From WJMT01 sp964599635 (GTDB taxonomy: Bacteria; Acidobacteriota; Aminicenantia; Aminicenantales; Aminicenantaceae), in NCBI GenBank assembly GCA_964599635.1, contig CAZRGM010000007.1, positions 1 through 64,000 on the forward strand: a stretch of 64,000 bases of DNA. Reading direction: 5' to 3'. Positions 16,211-24,956 of this stretch are shown here, piece by piece (position 1 is the stretch's first letter; every line of letters starts with the position of its first letter). The position numbers and the translations under genes are program-made. The notes under the pieces were generated by a model. The model was not told the DNA's origin, did no database searches, and saw only the letters and a program-made list of their open reading frames with translations.

Positions 16211-17968
16211 ATGGATATCGTTGAACAAATAAAACAGGTTGCTAGTTTAGTTGAAATAGCTTCCCAATATACAAGTTTGAAAAAAAGAGGGAATCGATTT
16301 GTTGGACTCTGCCCATTCCATTCGGAAAAAACTCCGTCTTTTACAGTGGATGATGAAAGACAGCTCTATCATTGCTTTGGCTGCGGGGCAGGAGGAGATC
16401 TATTTACTTTTGTTATGGAAAAAGAAGGCTTGAGTTTTTCGGAAGCCGTTCGATATCTTGCTGAAAAATACAATATAGAAATTCCAAAACAAAAGAAATT
16501 GTCACCCCAATATCAAAGTTTAAAGGAAAAGCTTTTAAAAATCACAAAAAACGCGTTGGCTTTCTATAAAAAGAACTTATTGAACACCTCGGAGGGGAAA
16601 AAAGCTGTTGAATATTTAAAAAAAAGAGGTATTTCTGAAAACACTATGGATCAGTTAAAAATCGGATACTCTCTAAATTCCTGGGAATCTATTTCCAAAT
16701 ATTTTGAATACCAAAAAGTAGATCTAAAACTAGTTGAAAAAGCAGGATTGATTCTGCGCAGGAATCATGAACAAGGATTTTATGATAGATTCAGAGGAAG
16801 AGTTATGTTCCCTATATTTAATGTCTCAGGTCAGGTAGTGGCTTTTGGAGGAAGAACTCTTTTCAATGACAAATCAAAGTATATGAATTCCCCTGATACT
16901 CCTCTCTATACAAAAGGGCAGGTGCTCTACGGCCTTAATTTTTCAAAGGAATCCATAAGAGAGAATAAACAGATGATTCTGGTCGAAGGTTATACTGACT
17001 TTCTTTCTCTCTATCAGAGAGGAATAACAAATGTGGCAGCCTCTTTGGGGACAAGTCTGACCGAAAATCAATCAGCATTGGCATCCCTATTTACAAAAAA
17101 TATAGCCATCGCTTACGATTCTGATGATGCGGGGAGAAAGGCAGCGTGTAGAGCTGTTTCACTGTGCTTCGCGCACGGAATAAGAACCCAGGTCCTTTCT
17201 TTTCCCAAGGGTCAAGACCCTGATGATTTTATAACAAAGCAGGGCCGGGAAAAATTCAAAGGGCTCATTACAAAAAGCCCCTCCGGCCTTAAATTCCTCA
17301 TCAAAGAGACCTGCAAAGATAAAAATCTTGATAACCCCGAAGAAAAAGCAGAAGTGGCCAGAGAAATAATGGAAAACATAAAAAACATACCTGATCCGAT
17401 TGTGCTCAGTGAATACATAAAAAAAACGAGTGAAGACTTAACCCTAGATGAACAGGAATTGAGAAAGCTGATCAAGAAAAAAGAGGCCTTGCCCAGTAAA
17501 AATCGAATCAATATTTTTTTAAATGCAGAGAAAAGACTCCTGCAAATCATTTTTAATAATGGAGATATCGCACTTAAATTATTTGAAAATATAGAAAAGG
17601 GAGACTATAAAGGCCTGAAGAGTGAACCCATATTCCAGATATTCTCAGAATTCCTAAAAAAGAATCAATCTCCCAGAAGTTCCAAAATTCATGAATTAAA
17701 AGAAAAAATTGATCCTTCTCTCTTCAGGGCACTTACAGAAATTTTGATGGAGGAATCCCAGACTCCAAGTCTTGAAGAGGCTGAAGACTGCCTTTCGGCT
17801 TTGAGACAAGTGGTTCTTCCTCTACGGTTAAAAGAACTTAAATATAAACTAAACCAAATAAAAGAAGAAGATAAAAGTGATAAAAAAACACAAATTTCCT
17901 TTATTCTCAATGAGATCATGGACATACATAAAAGGTTGTACGAAATTTCACAACAAAATAATAAATAA
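16211..17968 (+). CDS. dnaG: DNA primase
   Basis: Synthesises RNA primers at the replication fork. 585 residues: an N-terminal zinc-binding domain with Cys34, His37, Cys55 and Cys58 (CPFHSEKTPSF, CFGCGAGG); the RNA polymerase domain with YDRFRGRVMFPI and the TOPRIM signature VEGYTDFLSL followed by AYDSDDAGRKAA; then a helical DnaB-interacting C-terminal domain. Followed 38 bp later by rpoD, the classical macromolecular-synthesis order (without rpsU). Confidence 0.96.
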   Translation: MDIVEQIKQVASLVEIASQYTSLKKRGNRFVGLCPFHSEKTPSFTVDDERQLYHCFGCGAGGDLFTFVMEKEGLSFSEAVRYLAEKYNIEIPKQKKLSPQYQSLKEKLLKITKNALAFYKKNLLNTSEGKKAVEYLKKRGISENTMDQLKIGYSLNSWESISKYFEYQKVDLKLVEKAGLILRRNHEQGFYDRFRGRVMFPIFNVSGQVVAFGGRTLFNDKSKYMNSPDTPLYTKGQVLYGLNFSKESIRENKQMILVEGYTDFLSLYQRGITNVAASLGTSLTENQSALASLFTKNIAIAYDSDDAGRKAACRAVSLCFAHGIRTQVLSFPKGQDPDDFITKQGREKFKGLITKSPSGLKFLIKETCKDKNLDNPEEKAEVAREIMENIKNIPDPIVLSEYIKKTSEDLTLDEQELRKLIKKKEALPSKNRINIFLNAEKRLLQIIFNNGDIALKLFENIEKGDYKGLKSEPIFQIFSEFLKKNQSPRSSKIHELKEKIDPSLFRALTEILMEESQTPSLEEAEDCLSALRQVVLPLRLKELKYKLNQIKEEDKSDKKTQISFILNEIMDIHKRLYEISQQNNK

Positions 17969-18006
17969 ATGATAAACAAAAATATAACCAGCGACGGGAG
18001 AGTAAA

Positions 18007-19632
18007 TTGATTACTGACAAAAAAACCCAAAAAGATGAAATTACTGAACTGATAACGAAAGGGAGAAAAAAAGGTTTCCTTCTTTTCGAAGAAATTGATG
18101 ACATTTTCAAAGTAAAATCAAGCGCTAATAAAGAATTCAATGACTTTCTAAATTCCCTGGATCAAGTGGGCATTAAAATTTTAGAAAAGCGGAGAAAAAA
18201 AGCACCCACAAGGAAAAAAGGCGAGATTTTATCCATAGAAGATCTTGAAATCACCACGGACCCTGTCAAACTCTACTTAAGAGAAATGGGAAACATCTCA
18301 CTTCTAACGAGAGAAGGAGAAGTGACCATAGCGAAACAAATAGAAAGAGGAGAAAAGATTGTATTTAAAGCTCTCACAAAAACTCGACTGGTCCTGAATA
18401 AAATATATGAGCTGGAAGATCACTTGCAAAAAAATACTGAACTTGCTCAGGACATGTTTGATTACAATGAAGAATATCCGGACGCGGTAAAGATTGAAGA
18501 GCAGAAAAAACTAATCAGAGAAAGAATTAAAGAGATTAAACTTCTGGATGACGAACTTAACAAACTCCCAAAAACAAAAAAGTACAATCTTCCTAGAGGA
18601 CGCCTTATCGTAGAGATTGGCCAGATTATAAAAGACCTTATAAATTCTGAATTTGAAGATAGAATCATAAACCTACTGAGGAACAAACTAAAAGATATCA
18701 ATAAACTTGAGGAAGATAGAGAAGAGTTAAAAGTATCATACAAAAGGATGAGAAGTAAAAAGAAGCGAAAAGATATTGATGAAAAAATTAAGGAAATCAA
18801 CCATCAGCTAAAAACAGCTCATCAAGAAGTCGGCCTTGACTCTCAAGAGCTCCGAAAAACACTCCGTTCTATCACCACAGGAGAAAAAATAAGTGAACAA
18901 GCAAAAAAGGAATTGGTTGCTGCGAATCTGAGGCTTGTGGTATCCATTGCAAAAAAATACAGCAACCGGGGTCTCCAATTCCTAGACCTTATACAGGAAG
19001 GAAATATGGGATTGATGAAGGCAGTCGATAAATTTGAATACAGACGCGGATACAAATTTTCCACCTATGCCACCTGGTGGATAAGACAGGCCATTACCAG
19101 AGCTATCGCTGACCAGGCTAGAACCATAAGGATCCCTGTCCATATGATTGAAACCATCAATAAACTTATCAGAATTTCTCGAGATCTTGTGCAGGAAATA
19201 GGAAGAGAACCCACCTCTCAAGAAATCGCAGAAAGAATGGATATGCCGATTCATAAAGTCAGAAAAATAATAAAAATAGCCCAAGAACCTATCTCTTTGG
19301 AAACTCCAATCGGAGAAGAAGAAGACAGTCATCTCAGTGATTTCATTGAAGATAAAATAATGCAGTCTCCTCCTGACAAAGTGATAAGCATCAATTTAAG
19401 AGAACAAATAGACGAAGCTTTAAAAACTCTCACCCAGCGAGAAGCCAAAGTTTTGAAAATGAGATTTGGCTTAGGTGATGGAAATGAACATACCCTTGAA
19501 GAAGTAGGTCAGCAGTTTAAGGTCACCCGAGAAAGAATCAGGCAAATAGAAGCTAAAGCCTTAAGGAAACTCAAACATCCTACCCGAAGTAAAAAACTTC
19601 AGTCTTTTGTTGAAAAAACAGAGCAACAATAA
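18007..19632 (+). CDS. rpoD: Primary RNA polymerase sigma factor (sigma70)
   Basis: 541 residues. Region 1.1 is short; region 1.2 reads DPVKLYLREMGNISLLTREGE; a charged non-conserved insert spans roughly residues 140-300; region 2 has the -10 recognition helix FEYRRGYKFSTYATWWIRQAITRA; region 4 carries the -35 helix-turn-helix (LEEVGQQFKVTRERIRQIEAKALRKL). Start is TTG at 18007 with CGGGAG upstream. The consensus TTGNNN-17-TATAAT promoters seen elsewhere in the window agree with a normal sigma70. Confidence 0.96.
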   Translation: MITDKKTQKDEITELITKGRKKGFLLFEEIDDIFKVKSSANKEFNDFLNSLDQVGIKILEKRRKKAPTRKKGEILSIEDLEITTDPVKLYLREMGNISLLTREGEVTIAKQIERGEKIVFKALTKTRLVLNKIYELEDHLQKNTELAQDMFDYNEEYPDAVKIEEQKKLIRERIKEIKLLDDELNKLPKTKKYNLPRGRLIVEIGQIIKDLINSEFEDRIINLLRNKLKDINKLEEDREELKVSYKRMRSKKKRKDIDEKIKEINHQLKTAHQEVGLDSQELRKTLRSITTGEKISEQAKKELVAANLRLVVSIAKKYSNRGLQFLDLIQEGNMGLMKAVDKFEYRRGYKFSTYATWWIRQAITRAIADQARTIRIPVHMIETINKLIRISRDLVQEIGREPTSQEIAERMDMPIHKVRKIIKIAQEPISLETPIGEEEDSHLSDFIEDKIMQSPPDKVISINLREQIDEALKTLTQREAKVLKMRFGLGDGNEHTLEEVGQQFKVTRERIRQIEAKALRKLKHPTRSKKLQSFVEKTEQQ

Positions 19633-19733
19633 TACCCTCTCTAAAACATTCTTTTATGTATGCATTTCCAAACAGATTTATGATGATCCAGTTTCATTGA
19701 CTTGACTGAAGAGATTTGTTATAAATATCCGAA

Positions 19734-19806
19734 GGGCCTATAGCTCAGCGGCCAGAGCCACCGGCTCATAACCGGTCGGTCCCAGGTTCGAATCCTGGTA
19801 GGCCCA
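19734..19806 (+). tRNA. tRNA-Met (CAT), elongator type, or Ile2
   Basis: 73 nt. Acceptor GGGCCTA pairs with TAGGCCC; the anticodon stem ACCGG/CCGGT encloses CTCATAA (CAT at 19767-19769); the T arm has GGTTCGAATCC; discriminator A. The G1-C72 pair excludes an initiator. Whether C34 is modified to lysidine (Ile) cannot be read from sequence. It lies between rpoD and the zinc-ribbon gene on the same strand. Confidence 0.93.
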
Positions 19807-19826
19807 TTTCCTTAAGAGGAAAACAT

Positions 19827-20531
19827 GTGGCTGACCATTTTAAATACTTAATTGAACTTCAGGACTTAGATGCAAAAATAAAAGAAATCTCTCTTTTCCT
19901 CAAAAATATTCCTACCCAGATCAATGAACTCGACAAAAAAATTGAACAAAGTTTCCTTGAGGTAGAAAAATATAAAGAAAAGCTTGCTCAAAACCAAAAA
20001 AATCGAAGAGACCTTGATGCTGTAGTCGAAGACCTAAAAACAAAGATAGCCAAATTTCAACTTCAGCTTAATGATGTCAAAACCAATAAAGAATATCAGT
20101 CTCTCCTTAAAGAGATTGAGGAAGCCAAAAATAAAGTAGAAAATTTAGAAGATGAAATCATAAGTGAAATGCTGATCTCAGATGATATTGAATCAGAGAT
20201 CAAATCAGCGGAATCAAAAGCAAAACAAAATGAACAGGAGTTTTCAAAAGAAAAGGAAGCTCTCCTCCAAAAAAGAAAAGAAATGGAACAAGAAAAACAA
20301 TCTCTTATTAAAGAAAAAGCTGAAGTTGAACCAAATATTCCAAGTGATCTGTTAAGTTTATACAAAAAGATCTACGAAAACAACAGTGGTGTAGCGCTCT
20401 CCCCTGTAACCGATGATTTCTGCTCAGTGTGTCAAATAAGAATCCGTCCTCAAGTTATCAATGAACTCAAAGAGGGCAAAAAAATCATCTTATGTGAAAA
20501 CTGCGGTCGTATATTATACTGGAAAGATTAA
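19827..20531 (+). CDS. Coiled-coil protein with C-terminal C4 zinc ribbon
   Basis: 234 residues: a long coiled coil (about residues 10-170) followed by a zinc ribbon with CSVC and CENCGRIL. This is the family annotated as C4-type zinc ribbon domain protein (CdsZ in Caulobacter-like bacteria); the biochemical role is unclear, possibly nucleic-acid or ribosome associated. Start is GTG at 19827, 21 bp after the tRNA, with AAGAGGA as ribosome-binding site. The ribbon resembles the one fused to the EIIA domain at 33772. Its stop overlaps the convergent acyl-CoA synthetase gene by 4 bp. Confidence 0.85.
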   Translation: MADHFKYLIELQDLDAKIKEISLFLKNIPTQINELDKKIEQSFLEVEKYKEKLAQNQKNRRDLDAVVEDLKTKIAKFQLQLNDVKTNKEYQSLLKEIEEAKNKVENLEDEIISEMLISDDIESEIKSAESKAKQNEQEFSKEKEALLQKRKEMEQEKQSLIKEKAEVEPNIPSDLLSLYKKIYENNSGVALSPVTDDFCSVCQIRIRPQVINELKEGKKIILCENCGRILYWKD

Positions 20532-22306
20532 TCCTGATAAATTTTATCTATCTTTTCTCTATATTTATCCTTGACAATATCTCTTTTTACTTTTAACGAT
20601 GGAGTCAACTCTCCCTTCTCTATTTCAAAGTCTCTATCAAGTAAAATTATCTTTTTGACTCTTTCGTAGGAAGCAAAATTAGATGAATATCTATCAATCT
20701 CTGCCATTAAAAAATTTATGATCTTTTCATTTTCAACTAAGTCTTTCATGGATGTGTAATTAATACCGCTGGCCTCTGCATACTGCTCCAATTTTTCAAA
20801 ATTAGGAACAATTAAAGCAGAAACGAATTTCCTTCTGTCTCCAATAACAACCACATTTGATATAAAAGGATTTGTTTTCAATCGATTCTCTATCAATTGA
20901 GGGGCTACATTCTTCCCTCCCGATGTAACAATGATGTCTTTTTTCCTATCTGTGATATGTAGAAAATTGTCATCATCCAGATACCCGATATCTCCTGTAT
21001 AAAGCCATCCCTGCTTGATAGCTTCTTTGGTCTCTTCCTCATTTTTATAATATCCCTTCATGATATTGGGCCCTTTGGCTAAGATCTCTCCATCGTCGGC
21101 TATTTTTACCTCGACTCCAGGGATAAGCTTTCCCACAGACCCAAATCTTAAATTCTCAAAAGTATTGACAGAAATGACAGGAGAACTCTCAGTCAATCCA
21201 TACCCCTCTAGAACCACAAGTCCCATTCCATAGAAAAGTTCAGCAATATCTTTGGATAGAGGAGCTCCCCCTGAAACAAAAAATCTCACTCTCCCGCCTG
21301 TCTTTTCGATTATTTTCGAAAAAACAAGCTTCGCAGCTATGCTTCTTTTAAAACTCAGCCATTTTGAAATCTTTTCTTTATTTAATGTTTTTTGTGCATA
21401 TTCTCTTCCTATTTTAACACTCCAAAAAAATATTTTTCTTTTTAAAGCAGATCCTTCCAAAACAGTATCCATGACCTTAGCATAAATTTTTTCAAAAACT
21501 CTAGGGACACTCACCATGATTTGAGGCTTTACTTCTAAAAGATTTTCAGCCACTGTTTCAATACTCTCTGCAAAAGCAACAGAACATCCTTTATATAAAT
21601 AAGTAAAAGTAACCATCCGCTCAAGAACATGAGATAAAGGAAGAAAGGAAAGAACAACATCTTCTGAAGTAAATTTAATAATCTCCGCAGTCGCTTGACT
21701 GTTGCTGATAAAATTATGATGAGAAAGCATAACCCCTTTGGGGTCTCCTGTTGTGCCTGAAGTATAAATAATAGATGCTATATCTTCAGGTTTAATTCTA
21801 GAAGCTAGTTCCTTAAAAACCTCAGGATTCTTTTTATATGCCTTCTCTCCTCTTTCCATCACCTCAGAAAGAGATAGAGTCCCTTCTGGAGTTTTATCTC
21901 CCATGACTATAAAATGCTGAACTTTATTGAGCTTATCTTTAACAGAATTCACTTTTTCCCAAAGTGAAAGATCCGAGCAGACAACCGCCTTGGCATCCGA
22001 ATCATTAATGATAAACTTGATCTGTTCAGGGACAAGGGATGTGTATATGGGAACAGTAATCCCCCCAAAACTCAAATTAGCAAAATCCGTGATAATCCAC
22101 TCCGGACTATTTTCAGCGAGGAGCACAAGTTTGTCCCCTTTGTCTAAACCCAGCTCCCTGAGCCCTAATGAAAAGTGAATAACCCTCGTTCCAAACTCTT
22201 CTGTTGATATGGGTTTATATTCACCAGCTTCCTTATAAAGCATTAAATCAGGTTTTGGGAATGACTCGACTGTATCAAGAAATAATTGAGCCAATGTATC
22301 AGACAT
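20528..22306 (-). CDS. Long-chain acyl-CoA synthetase (AMP-forming)
   Basis: Activates fatty acids to acyl-CoA through an acyl-adenylate. 592 residues from the ATG at 22306, chosen because GGAGGG lies five bases upstream; a longer opening at 22333 lacks this. Adenylate-forming signatures: IIYTSGTTGDPKGVMLSHHN, VLEGYGLTESSPVISV, YTGDIGYLDDDNFLHITDRKKDIIV. The layout matches the FadD15/bubblegum-like bacterial group (about 600 residues). Substrate range cannot be told. Monocistronic on the minus strand, convergent with the zinc-ribbon gene. Confidence 0.92.
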   Translation of the reverse strand: MSDTLAQLFLDTVESFPKPDLMLYKEAGEYKPISTEEFGTRVIHFSLGLRELGLDKGDKLVLLAENSPEWIITDFANLSFGGITVPIYTSLVPEQIKFIINDSDAKAVVCSDLSLWEKVNSVKDKLNKVQHFIVMGDKTPEGTLSLSEVMERGEKAYKKNPEVFKELASRIKPEDIASIIYTSGTTGDPKGVMLSHHNFISNSQATAEIIKFTSEDVVLSFLPLSHVLERMVTFTYLYKGCSVAFAESIETVAENLLEVKPQIMVSVPRVFEKIYAKVMDTVLEGSALKRKIFFWSVKIGREYAQKTLNKEKISKWLSFKRSIAAKLVFSKIIEKTGGRVRFFVSGGAPLSKDIAELFYGMGLVVLEGYGLTESSPVISVNTFENLRFGSVGKLIPGVEVKIADDGEILAKGPNIMKGYYKNEEETKEAIKQGWLYTGDIGYLDDDNFLHITDRKKDIIVTSGGKNVAPQLIENRLKTNPFISNVVVIGDRRKFVSALIVPNFEKLEQYAEASGINYTSMKDLVENEKIINFLMAEIDRYSSNFASYERVKKIILLDRDFEIEKGELTPSLKVKRDIVKDKYREKIDKIYQD

Positions 22307-22490
22307 ATTTCCCTCCTTCATACAATGGCTCAATTCTATTTTCTATTGCATAAAAAATCAAGAAATAAAATCAAAAGAGGAAACAGGTACACTCCCGTTT
22401 AGGAATTTAAGTCATCATCATATTTTTGATGAAAAAAAACATTGTAAAGAGTGCTAATCATGATAAATCTGTATGGGAATGCATACGTAT

Positions 22491-22506
22491 TTTATGAATA
22501 ATCAGG
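22491..22506. repeat. Single CCTGA-family end at the gyrA stop
   Basis: TTTATGAATAATCAGG matches the terminus TATGAATAATCCAGG of the element family with one base missing. The gyrA stop codon TGA (22502-22504 on the minus strand) is part of it. The inward part would lie between 22334 and 22490, where I cannot identify the partner end. Confidence 0.5.
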
Positions 22507-24922
22507 ATTCACAGACTTTAGCCACAGAAACCGCCCGATCATCTTTCCCCAGATCAATCAGCTTCACTCCTTGAGTGGCTCTGCCTATGGATCTAAAATC
22601 TTCCGTTTTCACCCTTATAGTCTTCCCAAGTTTGGTGATTAAAAGAGCCTCTTCATCAGAAACTCCAATAATACCAACAGCTCTGCCTATTTTTTGATTG
22701 GTCTTTAGATTGATGACGCCTTTGCCGCCCCTGTGTCTGGATGGATAAAGAGAGACTTCAGTCTTTTTTCCATAACCTTTTTCACTCGCTGTAAATATAT
22801 ATTGATCATCTTCCGTGACCACCACCATCCCTATAATCCGATCTTTAGGCGAAAGACTGATCCCTTTAACCCCCGCTGCCTGACGACCCATAGCTCTGAT
22901 CTCCCTCTCATTGAACTTAATCGCCTTCCCTGAACTCGTGCCGATAATGATATCCCTCTTGCCATCTGTCAGTCTTGCCATCAACAGTTCAGATTTTCCT
23001 TTTAATGAAATGGCTTTAATGCTGCCTTTCCGAATATGACTGAATAGACTCAATCGGGTCTTTTTGACAACCCCTCCCGATGTCAGCATGATTATAAACT
23101 GGTCCTCAGAAAAATGATCAACAGCCACTAGCGAACTCACTCGTTCCCCAGGGGCAAAATCAATCAAATTATTAATCGATTTCCCCCTGGAAGACGCAGG
23201 AAGATCAGGGATATTCAAGGCTTTTAGCCAGTACATACGTCCTCTATTAGTGAAAACAAGTAAATAATCATAAGTGGAGCAGATAAAAAGATTTTCAACG
23301 ATATCTTCTGCTTTCATACTGATCCCTCTCTTCCCTTTTCCTCCTCGACATTGAAAACGATAATTGCTGAGAGGGGTTCTCTTTATATACCCTGAAGCTG
23401 TATAAGCGACGGCGACATCTTCTTCTTTTATGAGATCTTCAGGCTTCAAATCAACTATTTTATCGTCAATAATCTCAGTCCTTCTGTGATCATCATATTC
23501 TTGCTTTATTTTTTCTAACTCCTCCACTATGATATCCAAAATAAGTTCATCGCTCCCCAGAATGCGTCTAAGCTTTTTTATTAACTTAAGCAAATCTTTA
23601 TACTCTATCTGTATCTTTTCTCTCTCCAGTTGGGTCAATTTCTGCAGCTGTAAGTCGAGAATAGCCTGAGCCTGCGTTTTTGTCATATGATATTTTGTGA
23701 TCAACCCTTTTCTTGCCTCATCCACATTACTGGAACTCCTGATCAAATGAATAACATCATCTAAATTGTCAAGAGCTATGGTCAATCCTTCCAGAATATG
23801 AGCCCTTAATTTCGCCTTTTTCAACTCATATCTTGTGCGCCGTCTCACGACATCGCGTCGATGTGAAATAAAATACCTCATCATGTCAAGCAGGCCCAAC
23901 TGTTTGGGCTGCCTATCAACTATGGCTAACAGGATGATTCCATAGAAAGTTTGAAGAGATGTGTGCTTATAAAGATTATTTAAAACAATTTCGGGGCTTT
24001 CTCCTCTCTTTATTTCAATCACAACCCTTATTCCTTCCCTGTTCGACTCATCTCTTATGTCCGCAACGCCTTCAATCTTCTTAGCATTAACAAGTTGAGC
24101 CATCTTTTCCAAAAGATTCGATTTATTGACTTGAAAAGGTATTTCTGTGATGACTATCCGAGACCTTTCACCTTTTGCCCCTACTTCAATAACAGCTTTC
24201 GCCCTTATATAAACCACACCTTTGCCGCTTTCATAGGCACTTCTGATGCCTTCTTTACCAAAAAGAAATCCACCTGTTGGAAAATCAGGCCCAGGTATAA
24301 ATTTCATAATATCACTGAGGCTTGCCTTCGGATTCCGGATAAGATAAACAATTCCATCTATAACTTCTCCTATATTATGGGGAGGAATATTCGTAGCCAT
24401 GCCCACAGCAATCCCCGATCCTCCATTGATAAGCAAATTAGGAAACTTGGCGGGAAGAACCTCTGGCATAGTGAGGCTTCCATCATAGTTGGGAACAAAA
24501 TTAACGGTATCCTTATCAAGATCACACAAAAGCTCTTCAGCGATTTTTTCCATGCGTACTTCCGTATACCGCATAGCTGCAGCGGGATCTCCATCCACAG
24601 AACCGAAGTTTCCCTGTCCATCGACCAGAGGATAACGAAGGGCAAAGCTCTGAGCCATCCTAACGACTGTATCGTAAGCCGCGGTATCCCCATGCGGGTG
24701 ATACTTTCCTATAATATCTCCGACGACTCTAGCTGATTTTTTAAATGGCCTATTCCATCGTAGTCCCAGGTCATGCATGGCATACAAAGCTCTTCTTTGC
24801 ACAGGTTTCAATCCATCTTTTATATCAGGAATAGCACGTCCGATGATAACACTCATTGCATAATCCAGATAAGAACGGCTCATCTCTTTTTCAATACTGA
24901 TTTCTGATAGTTTGGCAGCCAT
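22502..24922 (-). CDS. gyrA: DNA gyrase subunit A
   Basis: Breaks and rejoins DNA in gyrase. 806 residues. The winged-helix catalytic region reads HPHGDTAAYDTVVRMAQ, with the active tyrosine in AAMRYTEVRM. The quinolone-determining segment has Thr where E. coli has Ser83 and Asp87 is conserved. The C-terminal beta-pinwheel carries a GyrA-box-like RHRGGKGV, favouring gyrase over ParC. AAGGAGATC precedes the ATG; gyrB ends 34 bp upstream, so gyrB-gyrA is an operon. Confidence 0.96.
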   Translation of the reverse strand: MAAKLSEISIEKEMSRSYLDYAMSVIIGRAIPDIKDGLKPVQRRALYAMHDLGLRWNRPFKKSARVVGDIIGKYHPHGDTAAYDTVVRMAQSFALRYPLVDGQGNFGSVDGDPAAAMRYTEVRMEKIAEELLCDLDKDTVNFVPNYDGSLTMPEVLPAKFPNLLINGGSGIAVGMATNIPPHNIGEVIDGIVYLIRNPKASLSDIMKFIPGPDFPTGGFLFGKEGIRSAYESGKGVVYIRAKAVIEVGAKGERSRIVITEIPFQVNKSNLLEKMAQLVNAKKIEGVADIRDESNREGIRVVIEIKRGESPEIVLNNLYKHTSLQTFYGIILLAIVDRQPKQLGLLDMMRYFISHRRDVVRRRTRYELKKAKLRAHILEGLTIALDNLDDVIHLIRSSSNVDEARKGLITKYHMTKTQAQAILDLQLQKLTQLEREKIQIEYKDLLKLIKKLRRILGSDELILDIIVEELEKIKQEYDDHRRTEIIDDKIVDLKPEDLIKEEDVAVAYTASGYIKRTPLSNYRFQCRGGKGKRGISMKAEDIVENLFICSTYDYLLVFTNRGRMYWLKALNIPDLPASSRGKSINNLIDFAPGERVSSLVAVDHFSEDQFIIMLTSGGVVKKTRLSLFSHIRKGSIKAISLKGKSELLMARLTDGKRDIIIGTSSGKAIKFNEREIRAMGRQAAGVKGISLSPKDRIIGMVVVTEDDQYIFTASEKGYGKKTEVSLYPSRHRGGKGVINLKTNQKIGRAVGIIGVSDEEALLITKLGKTIRVKTEDFRSIGRATQGVKLIDLGKDDRAVSVAKVCES

Positions 24923-24956
24923 TTGATCTCCTTTCTATAACAGGGAGGAATATTGA

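Noticed and set aside
24095..24736. 213-codon plus-strand frame opposite gyrA
   Set aside because: Antisense shadow of a conserved gyrA region.
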